From assembly GCF_900108345.1 (NCBI RefSeq), contig NZ_FNVV01000014.1:1116001-1180000 (forward strand): a stretch of 64,000 nucleotides of DNA, given 5' to 3'. The position numbers and the translations under genes are program-made. This DNA is from Bacteroides ndongoniae (lineage in GTDB: Bacteria > Bacteroidota > Bacteroidia > Bacteroidales > Bacteroidaceae). Shown here in pieces: positions 10,325-20,177 of this stretch (position 1 is its first letter; each line of letters starts with the position of its first letter). Under the pieces are notes generated by a model. It saw only the letters and a list, made by a program, of their open reading frames with translations, did not search any database and was not told the DNA's origin.

Positions 10325-11200
10325 TTATCTTAAGAACATCCGGCTTACAAACGGCAAGCACTGATACAATGCCGAATGCCAATATTCCCAATCATGACCG
10401 CCATCACGTACTCTGAACTGACAAGGTATGCCTGCATTCCGCATCGCCTGATAAAACTCAATATTACGATCGAGCAAGAAATCATCATCACCGCAATCTA
10501 CATACCAAACTACTGAACGCAAGTTGGCTTTACGACTTTCATCAGCCTTGAGTACATAATCCACACTGCTGTTTTCGATGACCGAACGTGTCAGAATGGC
10601 CAATTTACCATCGGGATTATCATAACGGGCTGCTCCCTGTTCAGGAATGCTCATCAGAGCACTCATGGCATACACTGCGCAAAACATATCTGTATGATGC
10701 TGACCATAAACCGTGGCACCACCGCCACCCATCGAAAGACCTGCGATAGCACGATGCTGTTTATCGCCTATCACACGATATTTTTTCTCAATGAAAGGCA
10801 GGAATTCCGTATAAAAGAATGTTTCGTACTTCCAGCCCGGCATATCAAAATAGCCATTCTGAAAAACTTCCGGATTGCCACCACCCGCATCAGGAGTTAC
10901 GATGATCATTTCACAAGCTTCGCCACTGGCGGTCAATCTGTCCATAACATCTTTTACATGACCGCGATTAGCCCATACGGAGTTGTTTTCCCACATGCCA
11001 TGCAACAGGTACAGAACAGGGTACTGCTTTTGAGTATCCATATCGAAACTCAACGGCAAAAACACAGTATATGCCCGTTTAGCCTGTAATACTTCACTAT
11101 AAATTGTATCAGTCACAATGCGACTTTGAGGAAATCCCTGTGCATGAAGCAATGCACATCCTCCTAAACAAACGAATAAAGCTATCAATATCTTTTTCAT
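10325..11200 (-). CDS. CE1-family esterase (feruloyl/acetyl xylan esterase-like), single domain
   Basis: An alpha/beta-hydrolase of the esterase D/CE1 type. I chose the ATG at 11200 because the signal peptide (MKKILIALFVCLGG) starts there; an in-frame ATG 21 bp upstream (11221) would add a polar extension. Visible motifs are the strand-loop YLLHGMWENNSVW, the nucleophile elbow GLSMGGGG, an acidic loop VDCGDDDF and the catalytic His in DGGHDWEYW. The likely reaction is release of ferulate or acetate from xylan side chains in the periplasm. It is one of three CE1 domains in this unit, and is the only one without an accessory domain. The gap upstream contains a 22-bp tandem repeat array. Confidence 0.88.
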   Translation of the reverse strand: MKKILIALFVCLGGCALLHAQGFPQSRIVTDTIYSEVLQAKRAYTVFLPLSFDMDTQKQYPVLYLLHGMWENNSVWANRGHVKDVMDRLTASGEACEMIIVTPDAGGGNPEVFQNGYFDMPGWKYETFFYTEFLPFIEKKYRVIGDKQHRAIAGLSMGGGGATVYGQHHTDMFCAVYAMSALMSIPEQGAARYDNPDGKLAILTRSVIENSSVDYVLKADESRKANLRSVVWYVDCGDDDFLLDRNIEFYQAMRNAGIPCQFRVRDGGHDWEYWHSALYQCLPFVSRMFLR

Positions 11201-11306
11201 ATTCAAAAAACTATTTTCCATTCAACTAAAGTTTCATCTGTCTGCCATTCTGCCAGCTGATCCGAACTAAATACCTGATTCATAAAAGCATAACGGTTTA
11301 TTTTGT

Positions 11307-11394
11307 TTTATCAGTTGTAAACTGTCAGTTTATCAGTAATAAATCGCCAGTTTATTAGTAATAAACTCACAGTTTATCAGTAGTAAACTTTCAG
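11307..11394. repeat. Four tandem 22-bp units in the gap between two CE1 genes
   Basis: Four contiguous units begin at 11307, 11329, 11351 and 11373, each exactly 22 bp. Each contains a near-palindrome close to TTTATCAGTAATAAA followed by a short variable part ending in CAG. The array lies inside a co-directional gene cluster, between the stop of the upstream CE1 fusion (11439) and the start of the downstream CE1 (11200). I see no promoter box in the array itself. It is not CRISPR-like because there are no spacers. Confidence 0.85.
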
Positions 11395-11438
11395 TCTGAT
11401 TAGGGTAAATCCAAATAAACCAAGTGGCCAGACATAAA

Positions 11439-12551
11439 TCACTTAAAAAACTGCTGCACCGTCTCAGCCAAATACGTACGGGCATTCATCCATGTATGTC
11501 CACCTTCGGTAATCAGACTTTTATAACGAATACCTTTATTGTCAAAATAATCCAGATTCTTTATCACGTCCTGATATAAGAAGTCAGACTTTCCTACACC
11601 GAACCATAATAATTTCAACTTCGACTCAGATAAAGAAGGAACCATCAGTTCCTTGAAATAATGGTCCATTACTTGCGGAGTAAGATAAGCACTGTATGAT
11701 GCCAGCCAGGCAAATTTATCCAAATGAGAAAACGCAGTAAACAAAGACTGCCCTCCTCCTCGGGAAAAACCGGCAATGGCACGTCCTTCCCTATCGGTAC
11801 GTACACGGAAAGAAGACTCAACAAAAGGAATGACACACTTAACCATCTCCTCCGAAAATACAGTATACATTTCTGCAGCCTCCATCGACGATGGCATAGG
11901 AGTGCCGTTCATCATATAGCCATAAGGCATGACTACAATCATCGGTTCGGCCTTTCCCTGAGCTATCAGATTATCCAATATCGTATTTACACGTCCTACT
12001 TTAAACCAGGTTTCCTCCGTATCGGTCGTTCCGCTGACTAAATATAATACCGGATATTGTTTTTTCCAAGCTTCATAACCCACTGGTGTATAAACCAGCA
12101 ACGGACGGTTCATGCCCAATACATTAGATGAATAAATGCAATATGACACTTTGCCATGAGGCACATCGTTCACCGTATATAATGCTGACGAATCGGGCAT
12201 TTCGAGCAAACTGGCCTTGAAACGCTCATTCGGAAACAAAAGCATATTGCTTGGGTCGGCCACTTGCACACCATCCACAATAAATGAATACGGATAAATG
12301 TCCGGCTTATCAATCTTTACTGTAACGCTCCAAACATCATTCTCACCTTTTGTCAGCGAACGGAGTCCGTCCATAAACTGACCGCTCAACTCGACTCGCC
12401 TGGCATGAGCATCCTGAATAGCAAATGTAACTTCACCATTCGAACCAACTTTAGGAGATACCACAGAATTATTCCAAGGGTTGCCCTGTGCCTGCAAAAG
12501 CAGGCACCATAGCAAAGCAACACAACTTGTCAATATACATTTATTCATCAT
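11439..12551 (-). CDS. Esterase with N-terminal E-set (CBM48-like) and CE1 domain
   Basis: About 370 residues. The ATG at 12551 (or the adjacent one at 12548) precedes a signal peptide ending near LLLQAQG; a GTG at 12563 is less likely. An immunoglobulin-like E-set/CBM48 domain (about 25-110, with 'VELSGQFMDG' and 'YSFIVDGVQVADPSN') is followed by a CE1 alpha/beta-hydrolase with elbow GFSRGGGQS and a C-terminal EGGHTWMNAR carrying the catalytic His. This domain pair is common in Bacteroides feruloyl and acetyl xylan esterases. It lies 16 bp after the GH97 stop. The hydrolase part is a paralogue of the C-terminal domain of the gene at 20178-22658. Confidence 0.88.
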   Translation of the reverse strand: MMNKCILTSCVALLWCLLLQAQGNPWNNSVVSPKVGSNGEVTFAIQDAHARRVELSGQFMDGLRSLTKGENDVWSVTVKIDKPDIYPYSFIVDGVQVADPSNMLLFPNERFKASLLEMPDSSALYTVNDVPHGKVSYCIYSSNVLGMNRPLLVYTPVGYEAWKKQYPVLYLVSGTTDTEETWFKVGRVNTILDNLIAQGKAEPMIVVMPYGYMMNGTPMPSSMEAAEMYTVFSEEMVKCVIPFVESSFRVRTDREGRAIAGFSRGGGQSLFTAFSHLDKFAWLASYSAYLTPQVMDHYFKELMVPSLSESKLKLLWFGVGKSDFLYQDVIKNLDYFDNKGIRYKSLITEGGHTWMNARTYLAETVQQFFK

Positions 12552-12567
12552 TGCTTTTCTCACTTAG

Positions 12568-14514
12568 TTATTTGGTTATGACCAATCCTCCATTTTCAGG
12601 TATTGTGATTTCGACTTCTTGTTTCTTGTTCAACTTAAAGGATTTCACACTACCCTCCAATTTCTTGTCATCACTGTAGCATTGAAGTTCTTCCCCAGCA
12701 GTAAACATGGGTAATTTGATTTTCAACTTCAATGTTTCTTTTTGTGCACTGATACCTGCAATATACCACTTATCGGCATGACGACGAGCCAAAACAACAT
12801 ATTTACCAGGATAACCGTCAATGAAACGGACTTCATCCCAGGTAGAAGGCACTTGTTTCATGAAATCAATAGCCCACGCAGGCGCATCGGTCAGATTATT
12901 TGGAGCCAAAGCGAAATGCTGTACGGCACTTTGGAACAGAACAGCTGTTGCTAAAGCAAATACATCTGATGTTACACGACGGCTTCCTCTTGGTTCGTTC
13001 TTCGCATTATAATATTTGTTCAAAACACTTCCGCCAAAATCCATGCTACCTACCGTGTTGCGGATAAAAGGATGCAAACAGGCATTAAACGCTTCAGCAT
13101 CGCAACTTCCTTGAGAAAAATGCAAGTTTTCACTCGCCAGTACAGCCTCGCTTGCTGCATAATTAGGATACATACGCTCCCAACCACGAGGCAAAGTACA
13201 ACCATGGAAAATGACTAACAGACCATAATCGTTTGCATCAGCCAATATATCTTCATAAAGTTGCATCGTGGCTTGTTTATCACCACCAAAGAAATCGACT
13301 TTTATACCTCTGATGCCCACTTCCTTCATCCAAGCCATTTCGCGACGACGGGCAATAGCATTATCCATAATGCCACGTGGACTTTGCGGAGCATCGTTCC
13401 AATAACCATTTGAATTATACCACAGGTAAAGAGCAACCCCCTTCTTGGCACCATATTTGGCTAATTCTTCAATTCTATCATATCCTATCTGCTTATCCCA
13501 CAGAGCATCAATCAAAACTGACTGATAACCCATTGCTGCCGAAAAATCGATGTAACGAAGCTGTTCTTCATAGTTGGTGCTTACATCCATACCAATTATC
13601 CAACTCCACGAGCCTTTACCATACTCATATTTTTTAGAAGCTTCGTACTTAGGCTTTACCACATCAAAAGCTACAGTAGTCTCTACAATCGGAGCCAACG
13701 TCTCGCCTAACGTAATCGTACGCCAAGGAGTTTCGCCTGGTAATGCCATACCCGGATAGACAGAAGCATTTCCATTCATCTCGCCTTCTTGCGGGAAACC
13801 TATCGTATAAAGTCCATTCTCCTGACCCAGCAAACGGCAGCCACAATAGCCACCATCCGTTCCAGTCTCGGAAATCAACACCCAACCGTTTTCATTCAGT
13901 CGGAACAGACAAGGGAAGGTATATCCTTCTCCCCAGCCGTTCTTGCCTATCGCATCATCGGGAGTATAGCCTGTTTCATAACTTGGAGAAGTCCGTGCAA
14001 AACCTCCCATCGGCTTACTTTGCGGACACATGAATGTAGTCGTTCCCTGCGGCATTGTAAAGCCAGTAGCTTCCTTTAGTACCACACAACACAAAGTCTG
14101 CTTTTGCGGATAGAGTTTATACCTGAAAGCAACATCCCGATTGCTTACCTGAAATATGACATCATAAATTTTCTTTCCATCTTTTGAGAATGTAAAGACT
14201 TGACGATTGGCCTGATATTCTACATGACTCTGCTTAATATTCGGCAACTGGTATGTTTCATTCAGAGCCTGATTTTCTGATGCTGAAGACAACTCCATCT
14301 GAGACGTATAATTCCCCAGATTTGTCTCTATTCCCAAAGGAGACTTCAGCAAAAAAGGTATGCCATTGTATGTTACACTATAGGATGGAGCTCCGCCCTC
14401 ATCGGACACTGCTACAACTACTTTTCCATCAGGACTGGAAACATTTTTCTCTATGGCAAAGGCCGAGGCCGTCCACAAAAGACAAGAACATAATAAAATT
14501 GTACTTTTATTCAT
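12568..14514 (-). CDS. GH97 glycoside hydrolase (probably retaining alpha-galactosidase type)
   Basis: A 648-residue exported protein with signal peptide MNKSTILLCSCLLWTASAFA. It shows the GH97 N-terminal beta-sandwich (SPDGKVVVAVSDEGG), the barrel and the C-terminal sandwich. GH97 contains inverting alpha-glucosidases (SusB type, catalytic Glu) and retaining alpha-galactosidases with an Asp nucleophile. Here the GIKVDFFGGD motif puts Asp407 at the nucleophile position, and Glu456 in AASEAV is a good acid/base candidate. This favours the retaining alpha-galactosidase group, by inference. Removal of alpha-galactose from xylan side chains fits the neighbours. It is clearly paralogous to the C-terminal half of the gene directly upstream. 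Confidence 0.9.
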   Translation of the reverse strand: MNKSTILLCSCLLWTASAFAIEKNVSSPDGKVVVAVSDEGGAPSYSVTYNGIPFLLKSPLGIETNLGNYTSQMELSSASENQALNETYQLPNIKQSHVEYQANRQVFTFSKDGKKIYDVIFQVSNRDVAFRYKLYPQKQTLCCVVLKEATGFTMPQGTTTFMCPQSKPMGGFARTSPSYETGYTPDDAIGKNGWGEGYTFPCLFRLNENGWVLISETGTDGGYCGCRLLGQENGLYTIGFPQEGEMNGNASVYPGMALPGETPWRTITLGETLAPIVETTVAFDVVKPKYEASKKYEYGKGSWSWIIGMDVSTNYEEQLRYIDFSAAMGYQSVLIDALWDKQIGYDRIEELAKYGAKKGVALYLWYNSNGYWNDAPQSPRGIMDNAIARRREMAWMKEVGIRGIKVDFFGGDKQATMQLYEDILADANDYGLLVIFHGCTLPRGWERMYPNYAASEAVLASENLHFSQGSCDAEAFNACLHPFIRNTVGSMDFGGSVLNKYYNAKNEPRGSRRVTSDVFALATAVLFQSAVQHFALAPNNLTDAPAWAIDFMKQVPSTWDEVRFIDGYPGKYVVLARRHADKWYIAGISAQKETLKLKIKLPMFTAGEELQCYSDDKKLEGSVKSFKLNKKQEVEITIPENGGLVITK

Positions 14515-14530
14515 TTTTCGTATTTTATAT

Positions 14531-17338
14531 TTAATTGGTTGGTTTAATTACTGCTACAAAACCTCCACGTGCCAAACTGTTCATCTGGTTGGGAAGCTGA
14601 GATAAATCTTTTACTTCAGACGATACTTTCCACTGCTGTTCCTTATTACCACTGTCTTGAAACAGAGTAATCTGATACTTACCATTCTTAAGGAATTTCC
14701 AATCGAGGTCCAACATTTTTTCCTGATCAGTACCATTCAGCCCTGCAATATACCAAGCATCACCCTTTTGACGAGCCATCACAACATATTCACCGGGATA
14801 ACCTGAAATCAAATGTGTATCGTCCCACACTGTAGGCAGTTGCCCCATAAAATTCTTCACTGATTCAGGTTGTATCAGATAGCTTTCCGGACGGTCAGCC
14901 CAATGTTGTAAGGCCGATTCGAACACAACCATCAATGCCAGCTCGTGTGCATGTGTCGTAATATGCGGATGCTGTGAATCAGAGAAAGTGCAAGGAGTAT
15001 AATCCATAGGACCTACCACATTGCGCGTAAACGGTAAAGTAGTGTTATGAGAAGCAGCTTTATTGGTAAGTACAGGAGCATTATTATACCATTCTGCACC
15101 GTAAACAGCTTCTACCGACATCAGGTTAGGATATGTACGCTGCCACCCACGCGGAATTGTTGCACCGTGAAAATTCACAAGCAAATGATGTTTGGCAGCT
15201 GACTCTAACAGATCCAGGCAATAGGCCATTGTTTCTTCCGTATCACCCGCAAAAAAATCGATTTTTACTCCTGCCACCTTATTTTCTTCCAGCCAAGCAA
15301 ATTCTTTTTCGCGATTTTCCGGAGAATTCAACTTAAACAGTGGACCGGCTGCACCGTTGTTTATCCAAGCCGTAGAAGAATTATACCACAAAAGAGTACG
15401 CACACCACGTTGCTCTGCATACTTCAATGCATCTTGAATTGTGCCACCATTTTCCATCACATCCCATTCCCAGTCAATCAATACATAAGGCCATTTCAAC
15501 TTAGCAGCCATATCAATGTATTTTTTCACTATCTGAAAATCCTTGGATCCGTGATTATAGGCCCAATATATCCATGAGACATTCCCTGGATGAATCCAGT
15601 CAGTATCTTCCAAAATGCAGGGAGCACTCACGTCAGTGACCAGAGTAGATTCAACAACATCAGCCAGCGATCCGATGATCATTACACGCCATGGTGAAGT
15701 CCAATTTCCAGTAATTGGCTTTGTATTCTCAGCAGGACATACCTTATAATCAGTAACAAGTTGTTCATTTTTCAAAGAAGAGGCGCTATTCTGTCGGTCA
15801 ATACCTGCTTCTGAAATCAAGGTCCAAACATCATCGGCCGTTTGAATCAGTGCCGGATACCCCCAATGATGATTAGAGTTCTCGCCTATTGTAGTCATTG
15901 GAAAAAAATCCTCATACCCAGAGTTATATTTTTGCATCCAACGTTTTGTTCCCTCAGTAATACGATAAGTAGTAAGTTCCTCGGAAAGAACCGTCTGATT
16001 AAGTTTGGGTAACTCATACCTGAAAGCAATACCATCATTATAAAGACGGAAGTTCAATCTCAGTTCACGGTGAAGAGAATCAGTAAACAAATATACATAT
16101 TCAAATCCTTCATTGAAACAGTGCTTGCGCTTTCCTGTTAGCATTGTGTAATCTTCTTTTACAAGACGGGGTTGACTAACACTTTTCAGTATCAACCCAC
16201 GTCCTCCTCCATCCTGCGTATACATGCCGATAACAGGTATAGACAATATTTCATGTTGCCCCTTCGCATCCATGTAATTCACATCAAAAGAAAAATGGTT
16301 TTCTGCACTTGTTGTATACTTTAATTGTATCTTTCCATTAGGAGAAGAGATGGAACGGGTTTGCTCAACATACTTCATTGTACCGTCTTCATTGTAAAAG
16401 AGCTCATCCACACAAACTGAACGGCGTCCGATAGCTCCTTTATGACCATCAATAGTAAGCACAGCATTATGATAAAACAAATACCACTTGTCTTTAAACT
16501 CAGCAATACCCGGGTGAATAGTAAAACTGTTTTCCGCCATACCTGTAAGTTCACCTTGATACTCCCACGGTCCTTCCATACTTTTCGATGTAGCATAAGA
16601 TATATTTTCACGCCCTTTCCCCATGGAAGCATAAGTCAGATAATAGATACCATTACGTTCGTGAAGCCAAGGACCTTCTACATACTTGGGCAAATCAATA
16701 ACTTTAATCTCGCCATCCAGTTCAATCATATTCGGCTTCAGTTTAGCCATAAAACATGTACCATTTCCCCAGCACAACCAAGCCTGTCCGTTCTTTTCAA
16801 TCAGCACGGTCGGATCGATATCATTCCACCAGCCACGTGCTCCGTTGGACGTCATATCATCACTTACCAATGGCTTTCCTATAGCATCTACAAACGGACC
16901 AACAGGCGTATCAGCAACAGCCACGCCAACCGCTTTTCCTGTATATTTTCCTCCTCCCTGAACTGTCGTATAATAATAAAATTTGCCATCTTTTTCAACA
17001 ACCTGTGAAGCCCAGGCCTCACCCACTGCCCACTTAAAGTCGGTCGGACGCAATACAGAACCATGATCGGTCCACGTCTTCATATCCTCCGTAGAATAAC
17101 AAAGCCATTCCGTTATATTAAACTCCTTTCCGCCCGATGCCGTATCCTGACCATCATAGTACTCATCATGACCGACATATAAATATAATTTGCCATCATG
17201 CACCAACGGAGCTGGATCGGCTGTAAACTTATCTGTTATTAACGGATTTCCTTCATAAACAAATGTGCGTTGGGCATAAGCTGAAAAAACAGCACACATA
17301 CCAACCAAACACATTAATAATATTTTCTTCGCATTCAT
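14531..17338 (-). CDS. GH43-GH97 bifunctional enzyme
   Basis: A fusion of two glycosidases, 935 residues, with signal peptide (about 1-22). Residues about 25-320 are a five-bladed GH43 domain with Asp41 (FTADPAP, base), a second Asp in DIDPTVLIE and the acid Glu in YVEGPWLHERNG. Residues about 335-935 are GH97, with Asp694 in GVKIDFFAGD and Glu743 in SVEAVYGAE in the retaining-type positions. The expected activities are beta-xylosidase or alpha-L-arabinofuranosidase plus alpha-galactosidase, acting together on short branched xylo-oligosaccharides. The GH97 half closely resembles the next gene (shared IPRGW..TYPN type block), suggesting tandem duplication followed by fusion to GH43. Gaps to neighbours are 45 and 16 bp. 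Confidence 0.9.
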   Translation of the reverse strand: MNAKKILLMCLVGMCAVFSAYAQRTFVYEGNPLITDKFTADPAPLVHDGKLYLYVGHDEYYDGQDTASGGKEFNITEWLCYSTEDMKTWTDHGSVLRPTDFKWAVGEAWASQVVEKDGKFYYYTTVQGGGKYTGKAVGVAVADTPVGPFVDAIGKPLVSDDMTSNGARGWWNDIDPTVLIEKNGQAWLCWGNGTCFMAKLKPNMIELDGEIKVIDLPKYVEGPWLHERNGIYYLTYASMGKGRENISYATSKSMEGPWEYQGELTGMAENSFTIHPGIAEFKDKWYLFYHNAVLTIDGHKGAIGRRSVCVDELFYNEDGTMKYVEQTRSISSPNGKIQLKYTTSAENHFSFDVNYMDAKGQHEILSIPVIGMYTQDGGGRGLILKSVSQPRLVKEDYTMLTGKRKHCFNEGFEYVYLFTDSLHRELRLNFRLYNDGIAFRYELPKLNQTVLSEELTTYRITEGTKRWMQKYNSGYEDFFPMTTIGENSNHHWGYPALIQTADDVWTLISEAGIDRQNSASSLKNEQLVTDYKVCPAENTKPITGNWTSPWRVMIIGSLADVVESTLVTDVSAPCILEDTDWIHPGNVSWIYWAYNHGSKDFQIVKKYIDMAAKLKWPYVLIDWEWDVMENGGTIQDALKYAEQRGVRTLLWYNSSTAWINNGAAGPLFKLNSPENREKEFAWLEENKVAGVKIDFFAGDTEETMAYCLDLLESAAKHHLLVNFHGATIPRGWQRTYPNLMSVEAVYGAEWYNNAPVLTNKAASHNTTLPFTRNVVGPMDYTPCTFSDSQHPHITTHAHELALMVVFESALQHWADRPESYLIQPESVKNFMGQLPTVWDDTHLISGYPGEYVVMARQKGDAWYIAGLNGTDQEKMLDLDWKFLKNGKYQITLFQDSGNKEQQWKVSSEVKDLSQLPNQMNSLARGGFVAVIKPTN

Positions 17339-17383
17339 AACTTAAATATTAATGTTTTTCTCATATTAACTATAAGATTACTA

Positions 17384-19897
17384 TCATTCTTTGGGAAAAA
17401 TAATCTGATACTTGCCACTTAAATGCATAAATGCAAACAAACGTAATAACCCATCGTAATAAGCATCAAAGTATCCATCATCATAGGGTACATGTTCTGC
17501 ATTCCACAGCCGATCAATAAAATCACAGATTTTACTATGAGTACAAACTAATGAAACTGCCGCCGATGTAGCAACCAAACCTAACGAATGACGGAGTTTC
17601 TTATATCCTCCTGCACCAAGAATCTCATTTACCTGGGTGCCATCAACATTATACTGGTCAACAAAAGTATCAATCCCTTCGGCATACAAGAAGTTCTGAA
17701 TTCTATTCCCATAGGATTGTTGCCATTCCTTATCGGCACATGCCCATGAATAGTCCAAAGCAATATTCATAGGAACACGCCATGAATCAAAACGGAAAGC
17801 ATCACCTATGATTCTGTTACTGCCAAGTAAAGTTCCATCATAATTGCAATAATCCGGATTCAAGCCTGTAATAGGATGGATGCACTTCCGTAAATATGCA
17901 CGGCTCTTTTCGGCACATTCACGCCAGAAACTGCTCCGTCCATCTTCTGCCCAACGCGCCCAGACCTCATAAAAAGCCGGAACATGATAAGATGGGTCGG
18001 TAAAGCTCCCACCCCATGGATCAGGTGTAAAAGTTATCAGCTGATGTTGCAAATTAATCAAGGGCGATACCCGATCCATCCCAGCTTTTTGCATAGAACA
18101 GTCTAATATATTCTGAGCCTCGGCCAAGTAATTTATCCCGGTATCATTTCCCCAACGATTGGATGCAAAAATAAGCGAAGTTACATAATATAATTCTCCA
18201 TCAGAAGCTGGCCCTTGCGCATTGCGTTTCCCGTCAGTCTGACAACTCCAGGCAAAATAGCCTTTCAACGGGCCATCCTGATGTTGCATGTATTTTTTGC
18301 TCCAACGCCACAATCGATCAAAGATGTCTTGTCGGTCAAACTGTACGGCAATCATCATACCATACGACATTCCTTCTGTCCGGACATCATGATTCTTCAG
18401 GTCAGATATATAAGCTAATGAATCACCTACCTCAAAATAAATTTTATTCGGACCTGAGAATAAATCATTAAAAACAGAAGTTATCTTTGCATTGATATCT
18501 GTTTCCTTATATCCTAATTCAGCAAACAAATTCCGATATTTCCGTGTTGCAAAAGCCCCTTTATCCCAAGGCAAAGCATCAAACCCAAGCCAATCAATTT
18601 CCACTTGTCCTCCTTTTAAAAGGCTGCATTGCAAATCGCAAATGCCAGTAGGAGCATTCTCGACTGTTGTCGTAACCTCCATCCAATCAGAGCTTTTAGG
18701 TATAGAAATTTGTCCTATTCTACTTCCTTCGGATGTACTAAGCAATAAAGTAGCCCCTTTTTCAGATTTAGCACGCACACGTATCGTCGCAACAGGTTCT
18801 TTTCCAAAATCTACCCGATTATAACGTATCCAAGCCTTTTTCCGGGTAAAAACACTTTTCCATCCTTCAAACTTATTACTATTATTGATAAATGAAATGG
18901 AAACACCCGTAGGACTTATCTGGCTATATCTGTCTATCTGAATTCTCGATCGGGCTTTTGTAATGCCTACACCACGCAAGGTCGGTATTACTTTCTGAAT
19001 TGTCCCATCAGCATTGAAGGACAAAGAATCAATTCTGACCGAACGATTTTTGTCAAACTCAGGAGAATAATCGTTATGATGATAAAAAAGATACCATTGA
19101 TCTTTATACTCCACAATAGAATGATGGTTGGTCCAACAGCCTGAAGGAGATTCATCCATAATAATACCTTTGAATTCAAATGGCCCCATAGGACTGTCTC
19201 CCATGGCATAAGCCAGCGTCTCTGTCTTATCCTTCACCCATGGAAAAGTAAAATAATACTTTCCATTTCGTTCAAAAGCAAAAGGACCTTCTTTAAAACC
19301 GTCAGGCATTCCCTCTATTTGCATCGGCTCCGAAGCCAGTTCTACCATATTTTCTTTCAACTTTGCAACCTGTAATCCCCGTCCTGCCCAATAGATATAA
19401 CTTTGCCCATCACGATCGACCAAGACGCAAGGGTCTATACCATTTACTCCTTCTATCGCGCGGCGTTGTGGCACAAACGGTCCATAAGGTTTATCAGCAA
19501 TGGCTACCCCTACTGCAAAACCACGTTTTCCCTCTCCTCGCGGAGTAGAAGGAAAATAAAAGTAATATTTCCCATCTTTATAGACACAATCGGGAGCCCA
19601 CATGGAATAGGAATCTGGCTGAACCCAAGGAACACGATTTTGAGTCACAATCACTCCATGATCTGTCCAATCGACTAAATCGTCGGACGAATACACATGA
19701 TAATCAGCCATACAGAACCACTCCTTCAGCCGTTCAATTGGGCTGGGAATATCATGAGAAGGATAAAGATACATTTTACCTTCGAATACCCGTGCTGTAG
19801 GATCAGCCGAGAAATGATCTCTGATAATTGGATTTTGTGCCATCATATTAACTGCACAAACAAACAGTAAGAAAACTATTTGATGGATGCCTTTCAT
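17384..19897 (-). CDS. GH43-CBM-GH8 bifunctional xylo-oligosaccharide enzyme
   Basis: The open frame extends to 19993, but I place the start at the ATG at 19897 because the signal peptide (MKGIHQIVFLLFVCAVNMMA) begins there; the 32 upstream residues are polar. In order: GH43 (about 22-320; Asp in FSADPTARV, Asp in GIDPCVLVD, Glu in FKEGPFAFERNG), a CBM6-like sandwich (about 330-445), and GH8 (about 455-837) with acid Glu508 (RTEGMSYG) and base Asp566 (PASDGELYY). GH8 of this type is usually a reducing-end xylose-releasing exo-oligoxylanase (Rex). GH43 could work on the non-reducing end or side chains, so one protein could attack an oligomer from both ends. That pairing is inference. Confidence 0.9.
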   Translation of the reverse strand: MKGIHQIVFLLFVCAVNMMAQNPIIRDHFSADPTARVFEGKMYLYPSHDIPSPIERLKEWFCMADYHVYSSDDLVDWTDHGVIVTQNRVPWVQPDSYSMWAPDCVYKDGKYYFYFPSTPRGEGKRGFAVGVAIADKPYGPFVPQRRAIEGVNGIDPCVLVDRDGQSYIYWAGRGLQVAKLKENMVELASEPMQIEGMPDGFKEGPFAFERNGKYYFTFPWVKDKTETLAYAMGDSPMGPFEFKGIIMDESPSGCWTNHHSIVEYKDQWYLFYHHNDYSPEFDKNRSVRIDSLSFNADGTIQKVIPTLRGVGITKARSRIQIDRYSQISPTGVSISFINNSNKFEGWKSVFTRKKAWIRYNRVDFGKEPVATIRVRAKSEKGATLLLSTSEGSRIGQISIPKSSDWMEVTTTVENAPTGICDLQCSLLKGGQVEIDWLGFDALPWDKGAFATRKYRNLFAELGYKETDINAKITSVFNDLFSGPNKIYFEVGDSLAYISDLKNHDVRTEGMSYGMMIAVQFDRQDIFDRLWRWSKKYMQHQDGPLKGYFAWSCQTDGKRNAQGPASDGELYYVTSLIFASNRWGNDTGINYLAEAQNILDCSMQKAGMDRVSPLINLQHQLITFTPDPWGGSFTDPSYHVPAFYEVWARWAEDGRSSFWRECAEKSRAYLRKCIHPITGLNPDYCNYDGTLLGSNRIIGDAFRFDSWRVPMNIALDYSWACADKEWQQSYGNRIQNFLYAEGIDTFVDQYNVDGTQVNEILGAGGYKKLRHSLGLVATSAAVSLVCTHSKICDFIDRLWNAEHVPYDDGYFDAYYDGLLRLFAFMHLSGKYQIIFPKE

Positions 19898-20177
19898 ATT
19901 TATATATTGATGTTTGTGTAAAATATTCATAGCTCTTTCAACACCTGACAGGGCTCTTTCATTCACATAAAAAACTGTCAACATTTGCTTCACCTCTATC
20001 CAAGCATTATTTTATTCTTGCAAAAGGATTGACTTTTCCTCGTTAAAACATTGACTAAACCTCTATAAGTTTCCTCTTTTCAAGCGACAAGAATACTATC
20101 ATTGACAATGCAATACTTTAGTATAGAGAATGAAGCAAAATTAAACAAATAACCGGTAATCTACTCTTCAGAGACTA
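19898..20177. other. 280-bp gap inside the eight-gene unit
   Basis: No gene is supported here. On the - strand a TAnnTTTG match lies at 20136-20143, but I see no -33 partner at the right distance and no operator pair. Two 22-bp units beginning with ATTGAC (20028 and 20050) look like a weak member of the 22-bp repeat family. I cannot tell whether the downstream genes have their own promoter or are read through from the unit start at 22.7 kb. Confidence 0.4.

Noticed and set aside
11307..11394. CRISPR array
   Set aside because: Units are contiguous 22-mers with no spacers, and no cas genes are in the window.
19898..19993. N-terminal extension of the GH43-CBM-GH8 protein
   Set aside because: The 32 extra residues are polar and would bury the signal peptide that begins at the ATG at 19897. 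The same reasoning removes the extensions at 22659-22766 and 27735-27785.
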